From NCBI GenBank assembly GCA_004794655.1, contig SMMW01000074.1:583740-647739 (forward strand): a stretch of 64,000 nucleotides of DNA, written 5' to 3'. Of this stretch, positions 12,127 through 23,380 are shown piece after piece. Every line of letters begins with the position of its first letter. Position 1 is the stretch's first letter. The position numbers were made by a program, and so were the translations under genes. The stretch comes from Marisa cornuarietis. Lineage: Eukaryota; Mollusca; Gastropoda; Architaenioglossa; Ampullariidae. The notes under the pieces are model-generated. The model saw nothing but the letters and a program-made list of their open reading frames with translations. It was not told the origin of the DNA and did no database searches.

Positions 12127-14244
12127 GTGGGTCAGGTCCTGTCTATGGGTGAAGGTTCTGTCTGTGTGGGTGCAGGTCCTGGATGTCTGGGTAAAGTCCT
12201 GACTGTGGGTGTAGGTCCTGTATGTCTGGGTAAAGTCCTGACTGTGGGTGTAGGTCCTGTATGTCTGGGTAAGGTCATGGCTGTGGGTGTAGGTCCTGTA
12301 TGTCTGGGTAAAGTCCTGACTGTGGGTGTAGGTCCTGTATGTCTGGGTAAAGTCCTGACTGTGGGTGTAGGTCCTGTATGTCTGGGTAAGGTCCTGACTG
12401 TGAGTGCAGGTCCTGTATGTCTGGGTAAGGTCCTGACTGTGAGTGCAGGTCCTGTATGTCTGGGTAAAGTCCTGACTGTGGGTGTAGGTCCTGTATGTCT
12501 GGGTAAAGTCCTGACTGTGGGTGTAGGTCCTGTATGTCTGGGTAAGGTCCTGACTGTGGATGCAGGTCCTGTATGTCTGGGTAAGGTCCTGACTGTGGGT
12601 GTAGGTCCTGTATGTCTGGGTAAGGTCCTGACTGTGGGTGTAGGTCCTGTATGTCTGGGTAAGGTCCTGACTGTGAGTGCAGGTCCTGTATGTCTGGGTA
12701 AGGTCCTGACTGTGGATGTAGGTCCTGTATGTCTGGGTAAGGTCCTGACTGTGAGTGCAGGTCCTGTATGTCTGGGTAAGGTCCTGACTGTGAGTGCAGG
12801 TCCTGTATGTCTGGGTAAGGTCCTGATTGTGAGTGTAGGTTCTGTATGTCTGGGTAAGGTCCTGACTGTGAGTGTAGGTCCTGTATGTCTGGGTAAGGTC
12901 CTGACTGTGAGTGCAGGTCCTGTATGTCTGGGTAAGGTCCTGACTGTGAGTGTAGGTCCTGTATGTCTGGGTAAGGTCCTGACTGTGAGTGCAAGTCCTG
13001 TATGTCTGGGTAAGGTCCTGACTGTGGATGCAGGTCCTGTATGTCTGGGTAAGGTCCTGACTGTGGATGCAGGTCCTGTATGTCTGGGTAAGGTCCTGAC
13101 TGTGAGTGTAGGTCCTGTATGTCTGGGTAAGGTCCTGACTATGGATGCAGGTCCTGTATGTCTGGGTAAGGTCCTGACTGTGGGTGTAGGTCCTGTATGT
13201 CTGGGTAAGGTCCTGACTGTGGGTGTAGGTCCTGTATGTCTGGGTAAGGTCCTGGCTGTGGATGTAGGTCCTGTATGTGTGGGTAAAGTCCTGACTGTGG
13301 GTGTAGGTCCTGTATGTCTGGGTAAGGTCCTGACTGTGAGTGTAGGTCCTGTATGTCTGGGTAAGGTCCTGACTGTGGGTGTAGGTCCTGTATGTCTGGG
13401 TAAGGTCCTGACTGTGGGTGTAGGTCCTGTATGTCTGGGTAAGGTCCTGACTGTGAGTGCAGGTCCTGTATGTCTGGGTAAGGTCCTGACTGTGGATGTA
13501 GGTCCTGTATGTCTGGGTAAGGTCCTGACTGTGAGTGCAGGTCCTGTATGTCTGGGTAAGGTCCTGATTGTGAGTGTAGGTTCTGTATGTCTGGGTAAGG
13601 TCCTGACTGTGAGTGTAGGTCCTGTATGTCTGGGTAAGGTCCTGACTGTGAGTGCAGGTCCTGTATGTCTGGGTAAGGTCCTGACTGTGAGTGTAGGTCC
13701 TGTATGTCTGGGTAAGGTCCTGACTGTGAGTGCAAGTCCTGTATGTCTGGGTAAGGTCCTGACTGTGGATGCAGGTCCTGTATGTCTGGGTAAGGTCCTG
13801 ACTGTGGATGCAGGTCCTGTATGTCTGGGTAAGGTCCTGACTGTGAGTGTAGGTCCTGTATGTCTGGGTAAGGTCCTGACTATGGATGCAGGTCCTGTAT
13901 GTCTGGGTAAGGTCCTGACTGTGGGTGTAGGTCCTGTATGTCTGGGTAAGGTCCTGGCTGTGGATGTAGGTCCTGTATGTGTGGGTAAAGTCCTGACTGT
14001 GGGTGTAGGTCCTGTATGTCTGGGTAAGGTCCTGACTGTGAGTGTAGGTCCTGTATGTCTGGGTAAGGTCCTGACTGTGGATGTAGGTCCTGTATGTCTG
14101 GGTAAAGTCCTGACTGTGAGTGCAGGTCCTGTATGTCTGGGTAAGGTCCTGACTGTGAGTGTAGGTCCTGTATGTCTGGGTAAGGTCCTGACTGTGGATG
14201 CAGGTCCTGTATGTCTGGGTAAGGTCCTGACTGTGGGTGCCTAA
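12127..14244 (+). repeat. 39-bp minisatellite, ~54 units, open for ~700 codons
   Basis: The unit is 39 bp, or 13 codons, translating on the plus strand as GPVCLGKVLTVGV with variants at the last two positions (GV, SA, SV, DA, DV). Because 39 is divisible by 3 and the unit lacks a plus-frame stop, the frame stays open from about 12,127 to TAA at 14,242-14,244. The minus strand is also open in long blocks (unit HSQSGPYPDIQDL) and is broken only where ACTATGG creates a TAG, at about 13,138 and 13,879. Variation is mainly replacement (GGT/AGT/GAT and GTA/GCA) with one silent site (AAA/AAG), so I see no sign of purifying selection. There is no signal peptide, and the opening codon at 12,127 is GTG. 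I treat it as non-coding unless transcripts say otherwise. Confidence 0.95.
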
Positions 14245-14346
14245 AGCTCTTCATCCACACAGTTTCTCGTGCACAAGGACGTTATCGTGTTTAACTGTGA
14301 AGGTGAGCTGGTTTGTGTGACGATAAGCTCTCAGTCGTGTTTGGCT

Positions 14347-14621
14347 TTAAAGACCAACCTGAATGGTTTGCATTTTTTGCAGATGTCGGTAGATACAGGC
14401 GATATAAACATAACCTGTAAATTGCAGCCTCCAAAACCAATCGTTAATTAATTATCCGCTGTTAGTACACTGTTAGGGACACTTGTTGATCGTAAGTGAG
14501 AATCGTAGCGGATAATTAATTAACGGATGGGTTTTGGAGGCCAAAATTTACAGGTTAGGTTTATATCGCCTGTATCTACCGATATATGAAAACTTCGAAA
14601 ACCATTCAGGTTAGTCTTTAA
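14347..14621. mobile_element. Foldback element with ~110-bp arms flanked by TTAA
   Basis: The left arm (about 14,348-14,460) and right arm (about 14,507-14,620) are reverse complements along their whole length, with roughly nine in ten bases matching and a 46-bp loop between. The termini read AGACCAACCTGAATGG on the left and its near complement on the right. Each end is bordered by TTAA (14,347-14,350 and 14,618-14,621), a target site used by piggyBac- and Kolobok-type transposases. No transposase is present, so it would be a non-autonomous foldback or MITE. A transcript across it would form a long hairpin RNA. Confidence 0.75.
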
Positions 14622-14676
14622 TAAGTAGCTGATGACATCATCAGTGTAAACCTGTTATTCACTCAATTTTGAATAG

Positions 14677-15575
14677 GTGAGCATCATGTGTGAAAAGGTC
14701 GATAAATTCTCTCTCATTTCTTGTTTGCCCTGTACACGACAAAGTGTAGACACGGGAACGAAGTTTATATTTGCAGATGACACCAGATTTACAGGACTGA
14801 TTTCCCACGATGATGACTCCTACTACAGACAGGAGATTGTACAGTTTGTTACCTGGTGTGGTGACAATTATTTAGAGTTAAACGTCAAGAAAACAAAAGA
14901 ACTGATTGTAGATTTTTGGAAAGAGAAGGTTGATTTTCATGAATGCTCGTTAAGGCGAGGTGGTAACAAGAGTAGACAGTAACAAATATTTAGGTATAAC
15001 TATCGATGATAAACTTACATGGAAAGCTCATGTTGATAGTGTTGTCAAGAAAATGCACATCCACCTTTACTGTTTGAGAAAACAAATCTTTTAATGTGAA
15101 CTCCCGCAACTATTGTACACTTCAGTAACATGCAGCACCGTGACATTTGACCTTGTGTACTGGGGTGGGAGCATAGTCACACAGGATAGGGACAAGCTGA
15201 ACAAAACCATTAAAAAGCAGGAGGTGTGATAGGGAGGGTGCAGAATGACTTAGAGACACTATATCACAAGCTTCTGCACGACAAACAATATTAGCTGATG
15301 ACTCTCATCCACTCCGACAGGAATGTGACAACAGACACATACACAGAGGTGGTAGAGTTTAGAGTTCCCCGAGTCGGAACCACACGATATCTGCTCTTTT
15401 TATTCCGGCGGCAATCCACATACACAACCAAGTCATGGACAGGACACGTCTTTGACTGAAGGTTCTTACACTGATTTTTTGTAACTTGATGTATCATGTA
15501 ATGTCTGATGTTATAATAACAACAGATAATAATTTCCTAAAAGGAATTAATAAAGATGTTTCGCATTGTATTTGT
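14677..15575 (+). pseudogene. CR1/Rex-like LINE reverse transcriptase, 3' end, broken
   Basis: The first frame (14,677-14,982) carries the RT catalytic motif FADD (14,770-14,781) followed by the family-typical stretches WCGDNYLELNVKKTKELIVDF. A frameshift then moves to a frame from about 14,969 with KYLGITIDDKLTWKAHVDS, a stop after KQIF, and continues with LLYTSVTCSTVTFDLVYW. From about 15,290 a third frame gives ADDSHPL and a degraded Ser/Gly/Arg-rich block followed by FIPAAI, the usual carboxy end of these elements. The 3' end is AATTAATAAAG plus a short AT-rich tail at 15,545-15,575. The amino half of the RT and the endonuclease are missing, as expected for 5' truncation. Confidence 0.85.
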
Positions 15576-16357
15576 CATGTCAAGTATGGCGTATGCTTCT
15601 TAATGCACGTCACTTGGTCACAAGTCATTTACTCTGTGTTCAATGTCTAGAGTGTTATTTATTGACAAACTAATCATGCCTTGTTGACAGAATGACAGTC
15701 GGAATAAAACTGACATGTAAAGAGGCGTGAAATGTGGGACAAGTGTGTTACCTGCGCACACAGAGTAAGTCCCACATGTATTTACTAAACACACCACGTG
15801 ATCTTCTGCACTCTGAATATTTTATATTTATAAAGCTTTGAGAAAATTAGCTTATCAAAACATGAAAACAATTTAACCTGTACTGTCCATAGCCGCCCCC
15901 GACCTGAATAAACAAACATACAAAGTGATTTAGATGACGTGGCTTTATTTTTTTATTGTTATAATTTAGTTTGTATGTCATAGCTAAAGAATAATAATCA
16001 TTTTCTTACTCATCAACTTTAAAATAAAATAAGCTCAAGAACCCCCTTTAGTGAGTATGACTCAAATGTGAGTGTTAACAATATAGATATATGAAGATGA
16101 CTAATACAAAACACCTGAAATAAGTAAAAACATAGATTCGTGTATGTTAACCCCATTATAGACATTTACTCTCATTATTCGCCTAATGGACAATTACTCT
16201 CAGATTCGCCTAAATAATTTTTTAGTCAATTCAAGTATGAGCTATGACATGCGATTCATAAAGTAACTTAAAAAAAAAGAATATATAATACAATCTCTTG
16301 TTAAAGTTTAGAATTTTACAGATGTTGTACTGAACATTTTTAGACAAAGCAAGTTAT

Positions 16358-16362
<5 letters not shown>
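15576..16362. other. AT-rich, no gene; one short tandem repeat
   Basis: A partly degenerate direct repeat of about 26 bp (core ACTCTCA then ATTCGCCTAA) sits at about 16,160-16,213. Nothing else is supported. Confidence 0.5.

Positions 16363-16432
<70 letters not shown>
16363..16432. repeat. (GT)n microsatellite
   Basis: About 35 perfect units. Confidence 0.98.
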
Positions 16433-16434
<2 letters not shown>

Positions 16435-17198
16435 CTACTCCATCGTGAACTCATTCTCTATGACCTTCTGCTTTCGTCGTCATCCACTGCGCATGCGTGG
16501 GAGATTTTGCGAGATGTCACAGCTGACGAAAGATTTCACGCACAAACGTTTTCTGTTTGGGAAGACCTTAGAATTGTATATTTCAATAAACATGACCATG
16601 ACAGACACCACAGGAAGTTGTCATAGCATTTATTGTACTTTATGCCACACTCACTGTAAATGTTTGTCAGGCTACGTGCAACATTACTGTCAATGCTTGT
16701 TGATATTTTCTCGTAACGATTCCAATAGCTGCTGATATGTTCACTTGCACGTGCATGTTCCTGCACACTACAAAGTATTGACGAGGGCAGCTACAGGCTG
16801 GACAGTGATGACGCACGAGGTCACACACGCACAAAAGGTCAGACAGACTACAGGTTTATAGCAGCACGTGCATAATGACGCGGCCATGTTTGTGTGTTTG
16901 TGTGCATCAAACATCGTGCCAACTGTGCAACATTATCCTAGTATCTGGAGCGCAGATTGTTGTCACAGTGCGAGAACACAAGTCCTGTGTTCACAAACAC
17001 GTGCTGCTGACGGCAACATAAACATAGCGAAGTGGGATACTTACTAGAGAACTGGCTTATCACACAACAACACGTTATCACCACGCGCACGGTATTCTGG
17101 GATATCAGTACATCTGCGGTAAGAAGTGTAATCGACTGTTGTATCTTTTGCCGAAATGTAACTTTGCTGGATACCATACATTACGACAACATCATTCT

Positions 17199-17200
<2 letters not shown>
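16433..17200. other. No gene recognised
   Basis: Unique sequence; short frames only. Confidence 0.4.

Positions 17201-17244
<44 letters not shown>
17201..17244. repeat. (GT)n microsatellite
   Basis: About 22 units. Confidence 0.98.
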
Positions 17245-17248
<4 letters not shown>

Positions 17249-17538
17249 CGACGCACATACACTTACCTTGCATACACACGACGCATATTACACACACACA
17301 CCACGCTCGACGAGCCCCCATAGATGGGGATGAAGGTGAAGAGATTTCTAGTTGATTTATGGAAGATGAAGAACTCGCTGCTCTCTCTTTTCTATCTGGC
17401 TATGGAACCGTCATCGTCTTTCTTCTTTTTACGTCATTCTTTTCCCAAAATGACGACGAACAAATGACGCACACAAGACGTCAAACACAAGACACCATTC
17501 ACACACGAAACAATACAAGACCTACCCCTAACTCATTA

Positions 17539-17540
<2 letters not shown>

Positions 17541-17601
<61 letters not shown>
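17541..17601. repeat. (GT)n microsatellite
   Basis: About 30 units. Confidence 0.98.
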
Positions 17602-17602
<1 letters not shown>

Positions 17603-18720
17603 AGTAAATTATACAAGTAAAGAAAGGGATGAAAGATGAAAATTCCAACACCTGTAAGAAAACTGAACTTTGCTACTTTGACAAAAGAGACCCTGTAGAA
17701 CAAAATTAACATTAGAAACACCTTAAAGATATTTCACTTCATTCTTCAAATTTGATGTTGACTGAGGGCAGACACCCTTTGTATGTATGTACCTACGTAA
17801 AGTGTATTAAATATTGGCTACTTCCTGTCACATGACCATCATCAAGACTCTGCAGACAGTAGCTTGTACACCAACACGAGTGTGGAAAACACAGGTGGGT
17901 TCGAGACATTAGAGATGTTGTGTGAGAACGGTTGGTGTGGTGCCTGACATCATCAAGGAGGGGGATGATAACATGTTTGTATCGAAATTTAAAGATGGTA
18001 ACATCTGCTCGTTTTTGTTTGTTTGTTTGTTTGTTTGTTTGTTTGTTAATCAAACTACACGTTCATAAATACAATCTAGTGAAAAATATAAATGGGGTTC
18101 CCCTTTCAGTGTAACAATACAACCGTTAATGACACGCTGAAGTTTAATCTATGTACACTTGTGAGGCATCTACAACTATTGGTGAGACACGTAGTCCTCC
18201 AAACATCGACTACACAGTGAGTAGAGAGATCAGAGAAGGTACAAACACTGAAGAAGAATCATGTCATCTCTGTAACAAACTACATACCTGAGGCAAGTAG
18301 GATTAGGGCAAAAACATTTTCAGTGGACACAAGCTGAAATAAACTGCTCAGATGGGGGGGGGGGTTGCATTAATTTAGGGTTTTATGGAATAGTTCTGAA
18401 CATGTAAAACAAGTAAATATAGTATTATAGCATTATGAAAAATATAGCATATTTTATTTTATATGCCGGCATTCTTTAAAGGGGAAATAATTTTCCATCA
18501 GTTAAGGTATGAATGGATGATGATCAGACCTCGACTGTCGGTGCCTGAGGATCACAGAGGTATTGCTGGATTAGAACTTACAATAAAATATTCATTCTGT
18601 AAGTTGCTTGGCTTATATTCTTTGTTTTGTTAATATTATGCTGGAATCTCACCCATGTCAGTGATATTTAAGGTTTGAAGTGTCACGACTCTCTCTCACT
18701 CTGATGTTCTTTGTGCATGC
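17602..18720. other. No gene; includes a (GTTT)n run
   Basis: The (GTTT)n run is at 18,015-18,047 and a G-tract lies at 18,355-18,364. The rest is AT-rich unique DNA. Confidence 0.5.
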
Positions 18721-18746
18721 GTGTGTGTGTGTGTGTGTGTGTGTGC
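18721..18746. repeat. (GT)n microsatellite
   Basis: About 13 units. Confidence 0.95.
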
Positions 18747-18779
18747 ACAAGAGAAGACTTGCCAGAGAGAAACAGAGAC

Positions 18780-19060
18780 AAAAGAGAGTACTATAGCCTC
18801 GCTATTGTGGGCGTAAAATAATTCCTGTAGCTTGTGACCCAGGGGCCATTTTTCAGCCATAACTTCCATCATCGATTTCAACTTAGGAAGATGGCTCACC
18901 AGCTTCTTGGATTTCAATCGTGATGCGCCATCACCTCGATAAGGAGAGGCGATCCCGTCTGGAGGTTTCAACAAAAATGACTAGTTTTCAAAGGAAAACG
19001 CTGGCCTCCATATTGCCTTTTGATATTGTTTATTGTGTTGCATTAATTTGGAACACACAC
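18780..19060. other. Complex unique block, possible conserved element
   Basis: A minus-strand frame (18,974 towards 18,750) translates to a helix-like stretch (LPKLKSMMEVMAEKW, KLQELFYAHN). The adjacent sequence holds forkhead-like TTGTTTATTG near 19,027 and a TAAT core. It may be a conserved non-coding element or an exon fragment. Only cross-species alignment can decide. Confidence 0.2.
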
Positions 19061-19552
19061 ACACACATGTAAAAAAGGAGGTGAGATCTTTCAAAGAATG
19101 ATGAAAAAGTAAACAGTTGTAAAGGATAATTCGGTTGAGGAAAGACAACTAGTGTGAGCGTGCGAGTTCTTTGATATTTTCTATTTTTATTTTAATGTTA
19201 TTTTATTTTATTTTTGGCAATCCCAGAGTTCAACAAAGCGACGACAGTGCGAGTGACCCGAACGTCGGCCTTGGGATAACAGATTGTCTCCCCTGAGGAA
19301 GAGTGCTCGCCCTGGTTGTGTGTATCACGTGATAAACGGCGCTCATCAAAAAATCTCAACCCGCGGCTTCCTCAGCTTTCATCTTTTGGCGGCGACGCGT
19401 TTCATAAAAGTCGACTTATAGGGAGGGAAGAATTATTTATTAGCCACTTTTCCGCGCGTCCGAGCACTAATCCATTGTAACGAGCCAACCAGATGAACGC
19501 ATTCAAAAGCCATTAGAAGAGACACCAGCTACCCTCCTTCCGTTCTTGATTT
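19061..19552. other. No gene recognised; CpG-bearing unique block 19,320-19,500
   Basis: It contains CACGTG-like, CCATTGT (Sox-type) and TAATCC motifs in a high-complexity stretch. A regulatory role is speculation. Confidence 0.25.
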
Positions 19553-19711
19553 ATGTTTAAGGTTTTATTCGGCCCCTTTCTCTGTTCCCTCCCATTGCCA
19601 TTTGCCTTGCGCTTATTGAAACCTCTCCTGTCTTTTCATGCCACATTTTGTCCGCCATCACCCACACACGCTCCTGTAGCAACGGCTTTAGATGATTCAG
19701 TTTGGCCACAG

Positions 19712-19788
19712 TCTTCCGCAAAGACGACATCTTTCCTGGTCTCTGCACCAACGATGCCTGGGATACAGTCGTCGGGTGGTCTTTACGG
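19712..19788 (+). CDS. Possible upstream exon of the Cys-rich gene
   Basis: The segment between GGCCACAG| (acceptor) and |GTGAAT (weak donor) reads FRKDDIFPGLCTNDAWDTVV and on to WSLR. It ends in phase 0, which fits the next candidate exon. The donor lacks the usual G at position +5, so this exon is much less certain than the two that follow. Confidence 0.15.
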
Positions 19789-19815
19789 GTGAATAGGTTT
19801 TCTTGTCTGCACTTT

Positions 19816-19847
19816 CGTTGTGTGTGCGTGTGCGTGTGCGTGTGTTT
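19816..19847. repeat. (TGTGCG)n short repeat
   Basis: Four units of GTGTGC type, followed by a T tract. Confidence 0.85.
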
Positions 19848-19957
19848 TTTTTTAAGACGGCCGTGGATTTTGAACTCATCGAACGAGATATATAGTTACA
19901 TTATCCTGCTTACCTGCCCACACCGCCTTGGCTGTTCTTGTAATCCACAATATACAG

Positions 19958-20411
19958 GTTATGGACTGTTGTCATCCGGCTTGGTTTACTTTGCAACAGG
20001 ACAAACGACACAACTACCAGCAGGTAACCAAGTTTTATGTACAGAATCCACCCACGTGGACCCACGAAAGAAGACGCAGAAAGAATGAGGACAGAGTGGA
20101 CATGTCTGACAGGTGAGTAAGACAAGTGTGCATGACCTATCGATTACTATTTGATTATTATAAATATCGAATATCTTGAAGGAGCCACTGTACCATCAAA
20201 CAGACCTTAGCAGCTTAAAGGAGTTAGAAGCAGAAGATATGAGACACCGACAATTTATCCAGGATTTTCCTATTCTTCTTTCAGCTTAAAGTGTTTCTTC
20301 AGCCAGGATGCTGACTGTGGTCATAGGATGGGATTTACAAAGTTCACCTGTGGTGGTTGCTTTATCTACTGCACAGTAAAGAAGATTAAAGCTGCCATCA
20401 AAAGAGATTGA
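19958..20411 (+). CDS. Candidate two-exon 3' end of a small Cys-rich basic protein
   Basis: The first exon runs from ATACAG| (start 19,958; alternative CAACAG| with start 20,000, also in phase) to CAG|GTGAGT, ending at 20,112. The intron, 20,113-20,284 (172 bp), ends in a strong pyrimidine tract and TTTCAG. The second exon is 20,285-20,411 with a TGA stop. The first exon ends in phase 2 and the second requires exactly one base to complete the codon, so the frame is preserved. Visible features are DCCHPAWF, a dibasic DKR, a basic run ERRRRK, and a last exon with five Cys spaced C-x8-C-x10-C-x2-C-x3-C (CGGCFIYC) followed by a basic tail VKKIKAAIKRD. From 19,958 this gives 93 residues with seven Cys. 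It could be a processed secreted peptide or a domain end. I recognise no family. The 5' part, start codon and polyadenylation signal are not identified. Confidence 0.35.
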
Positions 20412-20587
20412 TAAAACATTTAGTAAAACTGGTGCTTAACAACTCGCATCTTGAAGAACAATGTGCTTCTCGACTCCTGTGGTCTGTCATGACAGCGGTG
20501 TCAGGATGTACAGGATGGCTGCCACAAGATCTGGCAAGAAACAGATGCACCATGCAGGACGTTCACAAAATGTCACAAGCATTATCA

Positions 20588-21118
20588 TGTACAGTCATGA
20601 GAGCAGTTACCGGTGTTATGTACAGTACCTACAGGACTTACCAGGGTATTGTGTACAGTACCGAGAGTGGTCACCAATGTATTATGTACAGTACCAACAG
20701 TGATCATCAATGTGTTATATACAGTACTGACAGCCATCATTAGTGTATTATATACAGTACTGACAGCAGTCACTGTCACATAGCATTAACAATAACAGGT
20801 GTTGGTACCACAGAGGTGATGACAGTCGAGAAGCGTTGAATGAAAATGTGTTTTACTGATGTCATTTCTGATGTCGTGACAAGAGTCCAGTGTAGCCTTT
20901 CTACACAGTGCTGACAGTCCACCTTCTCTGTGTAGTGGTGACAAACGTCTGCACACATTTTCAGATACTGCATGACAGTCACAAGTCACAAGCACACTTC
21001 CAAGAATCATCAAACACAGTGTGTATATTTTATCACAAAACTCACCAGTCATGTTGTGTACAGTGTTGATAATACGTATAGTGCTGTCAAGAATCATCAG
21101 TCATTTGGATACAGCGGT
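20588..21118. repeat. Degenerate 33-bp minisatellite
   Basis: Clear units of about 33 bp with TACAGTACxxACAG and ATCATxAxTGT cores lie at 20,588-20,785. More diverged copies, some indirect, continue to about 21,118. It lies just 3' of the candidate Cys-rich gene. Open frames here follow the repeat. Confidence 0.75.
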
Positions 21119-21126
21119 GCCGAGAG

Positions 21127-21414
21127 ATGACCGAGGGCAGCAGCACATGGGAGGAAGTGCAGATGTACAGCTGTGGTTGTCGCACGAAGTGTGAAGGAAG
21201 TCAAGGAGTTGCTGGATTCTGTCATCACATCTGCTGGAGCAAGACATCCAGGAGTGGAGGTTACCTGAAGTACACCTTACTTGTGGTCAGAGTGGATTAT
21301 GGGATTCAGGGTCACCTGTGCGTTCTCCGTGGGCCGGTGTCAGCTGGGTGCAGGTATCGCTGCTATCGGTATGTTTGGCTCTCACCTGGCTCTTTATTAT
21401 GTTGTCCCGTGTGA
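21127..21414 (+). other. Uncertain ORF, Cys-containing
   Basis: An ATG-started frame of 95 codons with about ten Cys (MYSCGCRTKCEG, CHHICW, GCRYRCYRY). It directly follows the degenerate array and may be chance. No signal peptide and no recognised family. Confidence 0.15.
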
Positions 21415-21564
21415 GTAGGTGTGTGCGGGGGTGCGTGGGGTGTGCCTCTGTGTATCTACGTATTTGTGTGGGCATGAGAGGGAAATAGAGAAAGGAAGTG
21501 AAAGAAGGGATAAACAGGTACACAAATAGAGAGAGGAGGGGTAAGAGACACACTCTCTCTCAAG

Positions 21565-21620
<56 letters not shown>
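21565..21620. repeat. (AC)n microsatellite
   Basis: About 28 units. Confidence 0.98.
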
Positions 21621-21622
<2 letters not shown>

Positions 21623-22104
21623 CATACACATATACCGAAAAAATGATATTGATAAATACACATTAATGCAAGAAAGTTTCCACCTGCTCTCAAACGCACA
21701 TTTCTTTGGTATTCCAAAGAATATTGCTTAGTGGAATAATTGTACGTATGTCAGACTATTTGTTCTCGTCTCTAATATTTCGTCTTTGTGGTTCATTGCG
21801 ATAACATGTTTGCGCTGATATGCTATATTGTTATGTCAGTGTGTTTGTCAGTCTCTAGTCTCGTCGTGTAACGTTCACAAGCTCTGTAACCTCCCATCCT
21901 CTTTATTCTCACCTCCTTCAGACACCAGGTTTAAAAAAGCGATTGTTCCTCATCATTGTCTACTTACAAGAGAGATCACTTCAAAGTTTGTTGTCTATAA
22001 AGCTCTTCTGTCTGTACTCTTTCATGTGGCGTGGGACTGACAGGGGCAGACAACAAAGAAACTTCACCAAACAAGTCTGGCACGGGGTGCTGCTGTCGGT
22101 GTAG

Positions 22105-22105
<1 letters not shown>
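21621..22105. other. No gene recognised
   Basis: Unique AT-rich spacer between two CA repeats. Confidence 0.4.

Positions 22106-22183
<78 letters not shown>
22106..22183. repeat. (AC)n microsatellite
   Basis: About 39 perfect units. Confidence 0.98.
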
Positions 22184-22184
<1 letters not shown>

Positions 22185-22279
22185 AGGATAAAGCTAGAAT
22201 CATCACATGGTAAGCAAACCGCTAAACTGCTGAAGAAACAAAAGTTGAAATGTACAGCACACAAAGCTGGACAGACAGA

Positions 22280-22280
<1 letters not shown>

Positions 22281-22331
<51 letters not shown>
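22281..22331. repeat. (GT)n microsatellite
   Basis: About 25 units, only about 100 bp from an (AC)n run. The two are complementary and could pair as a long hairpin. Confidence 0.98.
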
Positions 22332-22335
<4 letters not shown>

Positions 22336-23380
22336 ATGCCGTCCAGGAGCTGGTTTGCAAAGTGTCAGCGCGTTTAGCGAGACATGAGAAGGTTGAGAAC
22401 ATGCTTGGCTCAAGAAAAAGAGGAAAACAAAACAAAAGGAAAGCAAAGACAGGAATGTGTCTTCTACCTTCTACCCTATTTTACCGACAAGGCGTTAAGT
22501 GGAACTGACACACCATAAAACACAAACATCACCAAATGTCACACATCTTAGGGCCGCCGCCTTTTTTATTATAACTTTATTTTGTCCTTCTGGCTTCTGA
22601 TCTGTCTTTGCTTTGTTTCTCTGGGGGTTTTTAGATTCTTTTTTCTCTCAAGCTGTCATTTGGTCTGTTGGTCTGCCGACGTCTCTTTTTTTCTTTCTTT
22701 CTTTCTTTCTTTCAAAAGGAACTGAATGCTATATAATCCTTCAGCAGCGTAAAGAGACCAAAGGACAAACAGGCATGGCTACAGAACTTGTCTAAAATAA
22801 TTTCTCTGGTTTTAACAGAATATGTAGAGTATTTGTAATATGCGATATGCCTGCGTGTGTGTGCATGTGCACGCATCTGTGTACGTCCGTGCGTGTGAAT
22901 GTGTGGCTGCTTGAATGAATCTTCCTCTGTCCAATCCACACATAAAAATCCACACAAACTACTGCTGCCACGCGCGCAATTTTATGAACGGACAATGACA
23001 CACGCACGCGCCGGAAGTCCTGCCAGTGATCTGCTCTTGGATTCACTCCCTTTGCTATTTACCCACCTTTAGTTTGTTTATTCCTCTTATTTCAAGCATT
23101 GATTGAAATTTACATGTACTATCAACCACACCAGAAACTTGCTGTGGATTTCACTCATTACACAGTTCACGTGTATGTTTAATCTTAATCCATCTGCTAG
23201 AGTCAGATGAGACGGCAACAAGGGCAGCAACAGAAAAAGTTTATTGGTTTTCACAGGAGAAAAATGGTGTCATTATCAAGCGTGGACATCAGCATGGAAG
23301 TAACAAGCTTTTGTGGAAAGCTGATCAAAACAAAAGACCTTTCTTTGTTGGAAGAGAAGGTCGGTGGGTGTAATTAACGG
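22332..23380. other. No gene recognised
   Basis: Contains a (TTTC)n run at 22,690-22,714 and otherwise unique sequence. Confidence 0.4.

Noticed and set aside
12275..12994. Minus-strand 239-codon HSQSGPYPDIQDL repeat protein
   Set aside because: Antisense reading of the 39-bp minisatellite; it is broken by stops in other units.
16367..16735. Open frame starting with a long Cys-Val run
   Set aside because: Translation of a (GT)n microsatellite; the same applies to other Cys-Val and Thr-His frames in the window.
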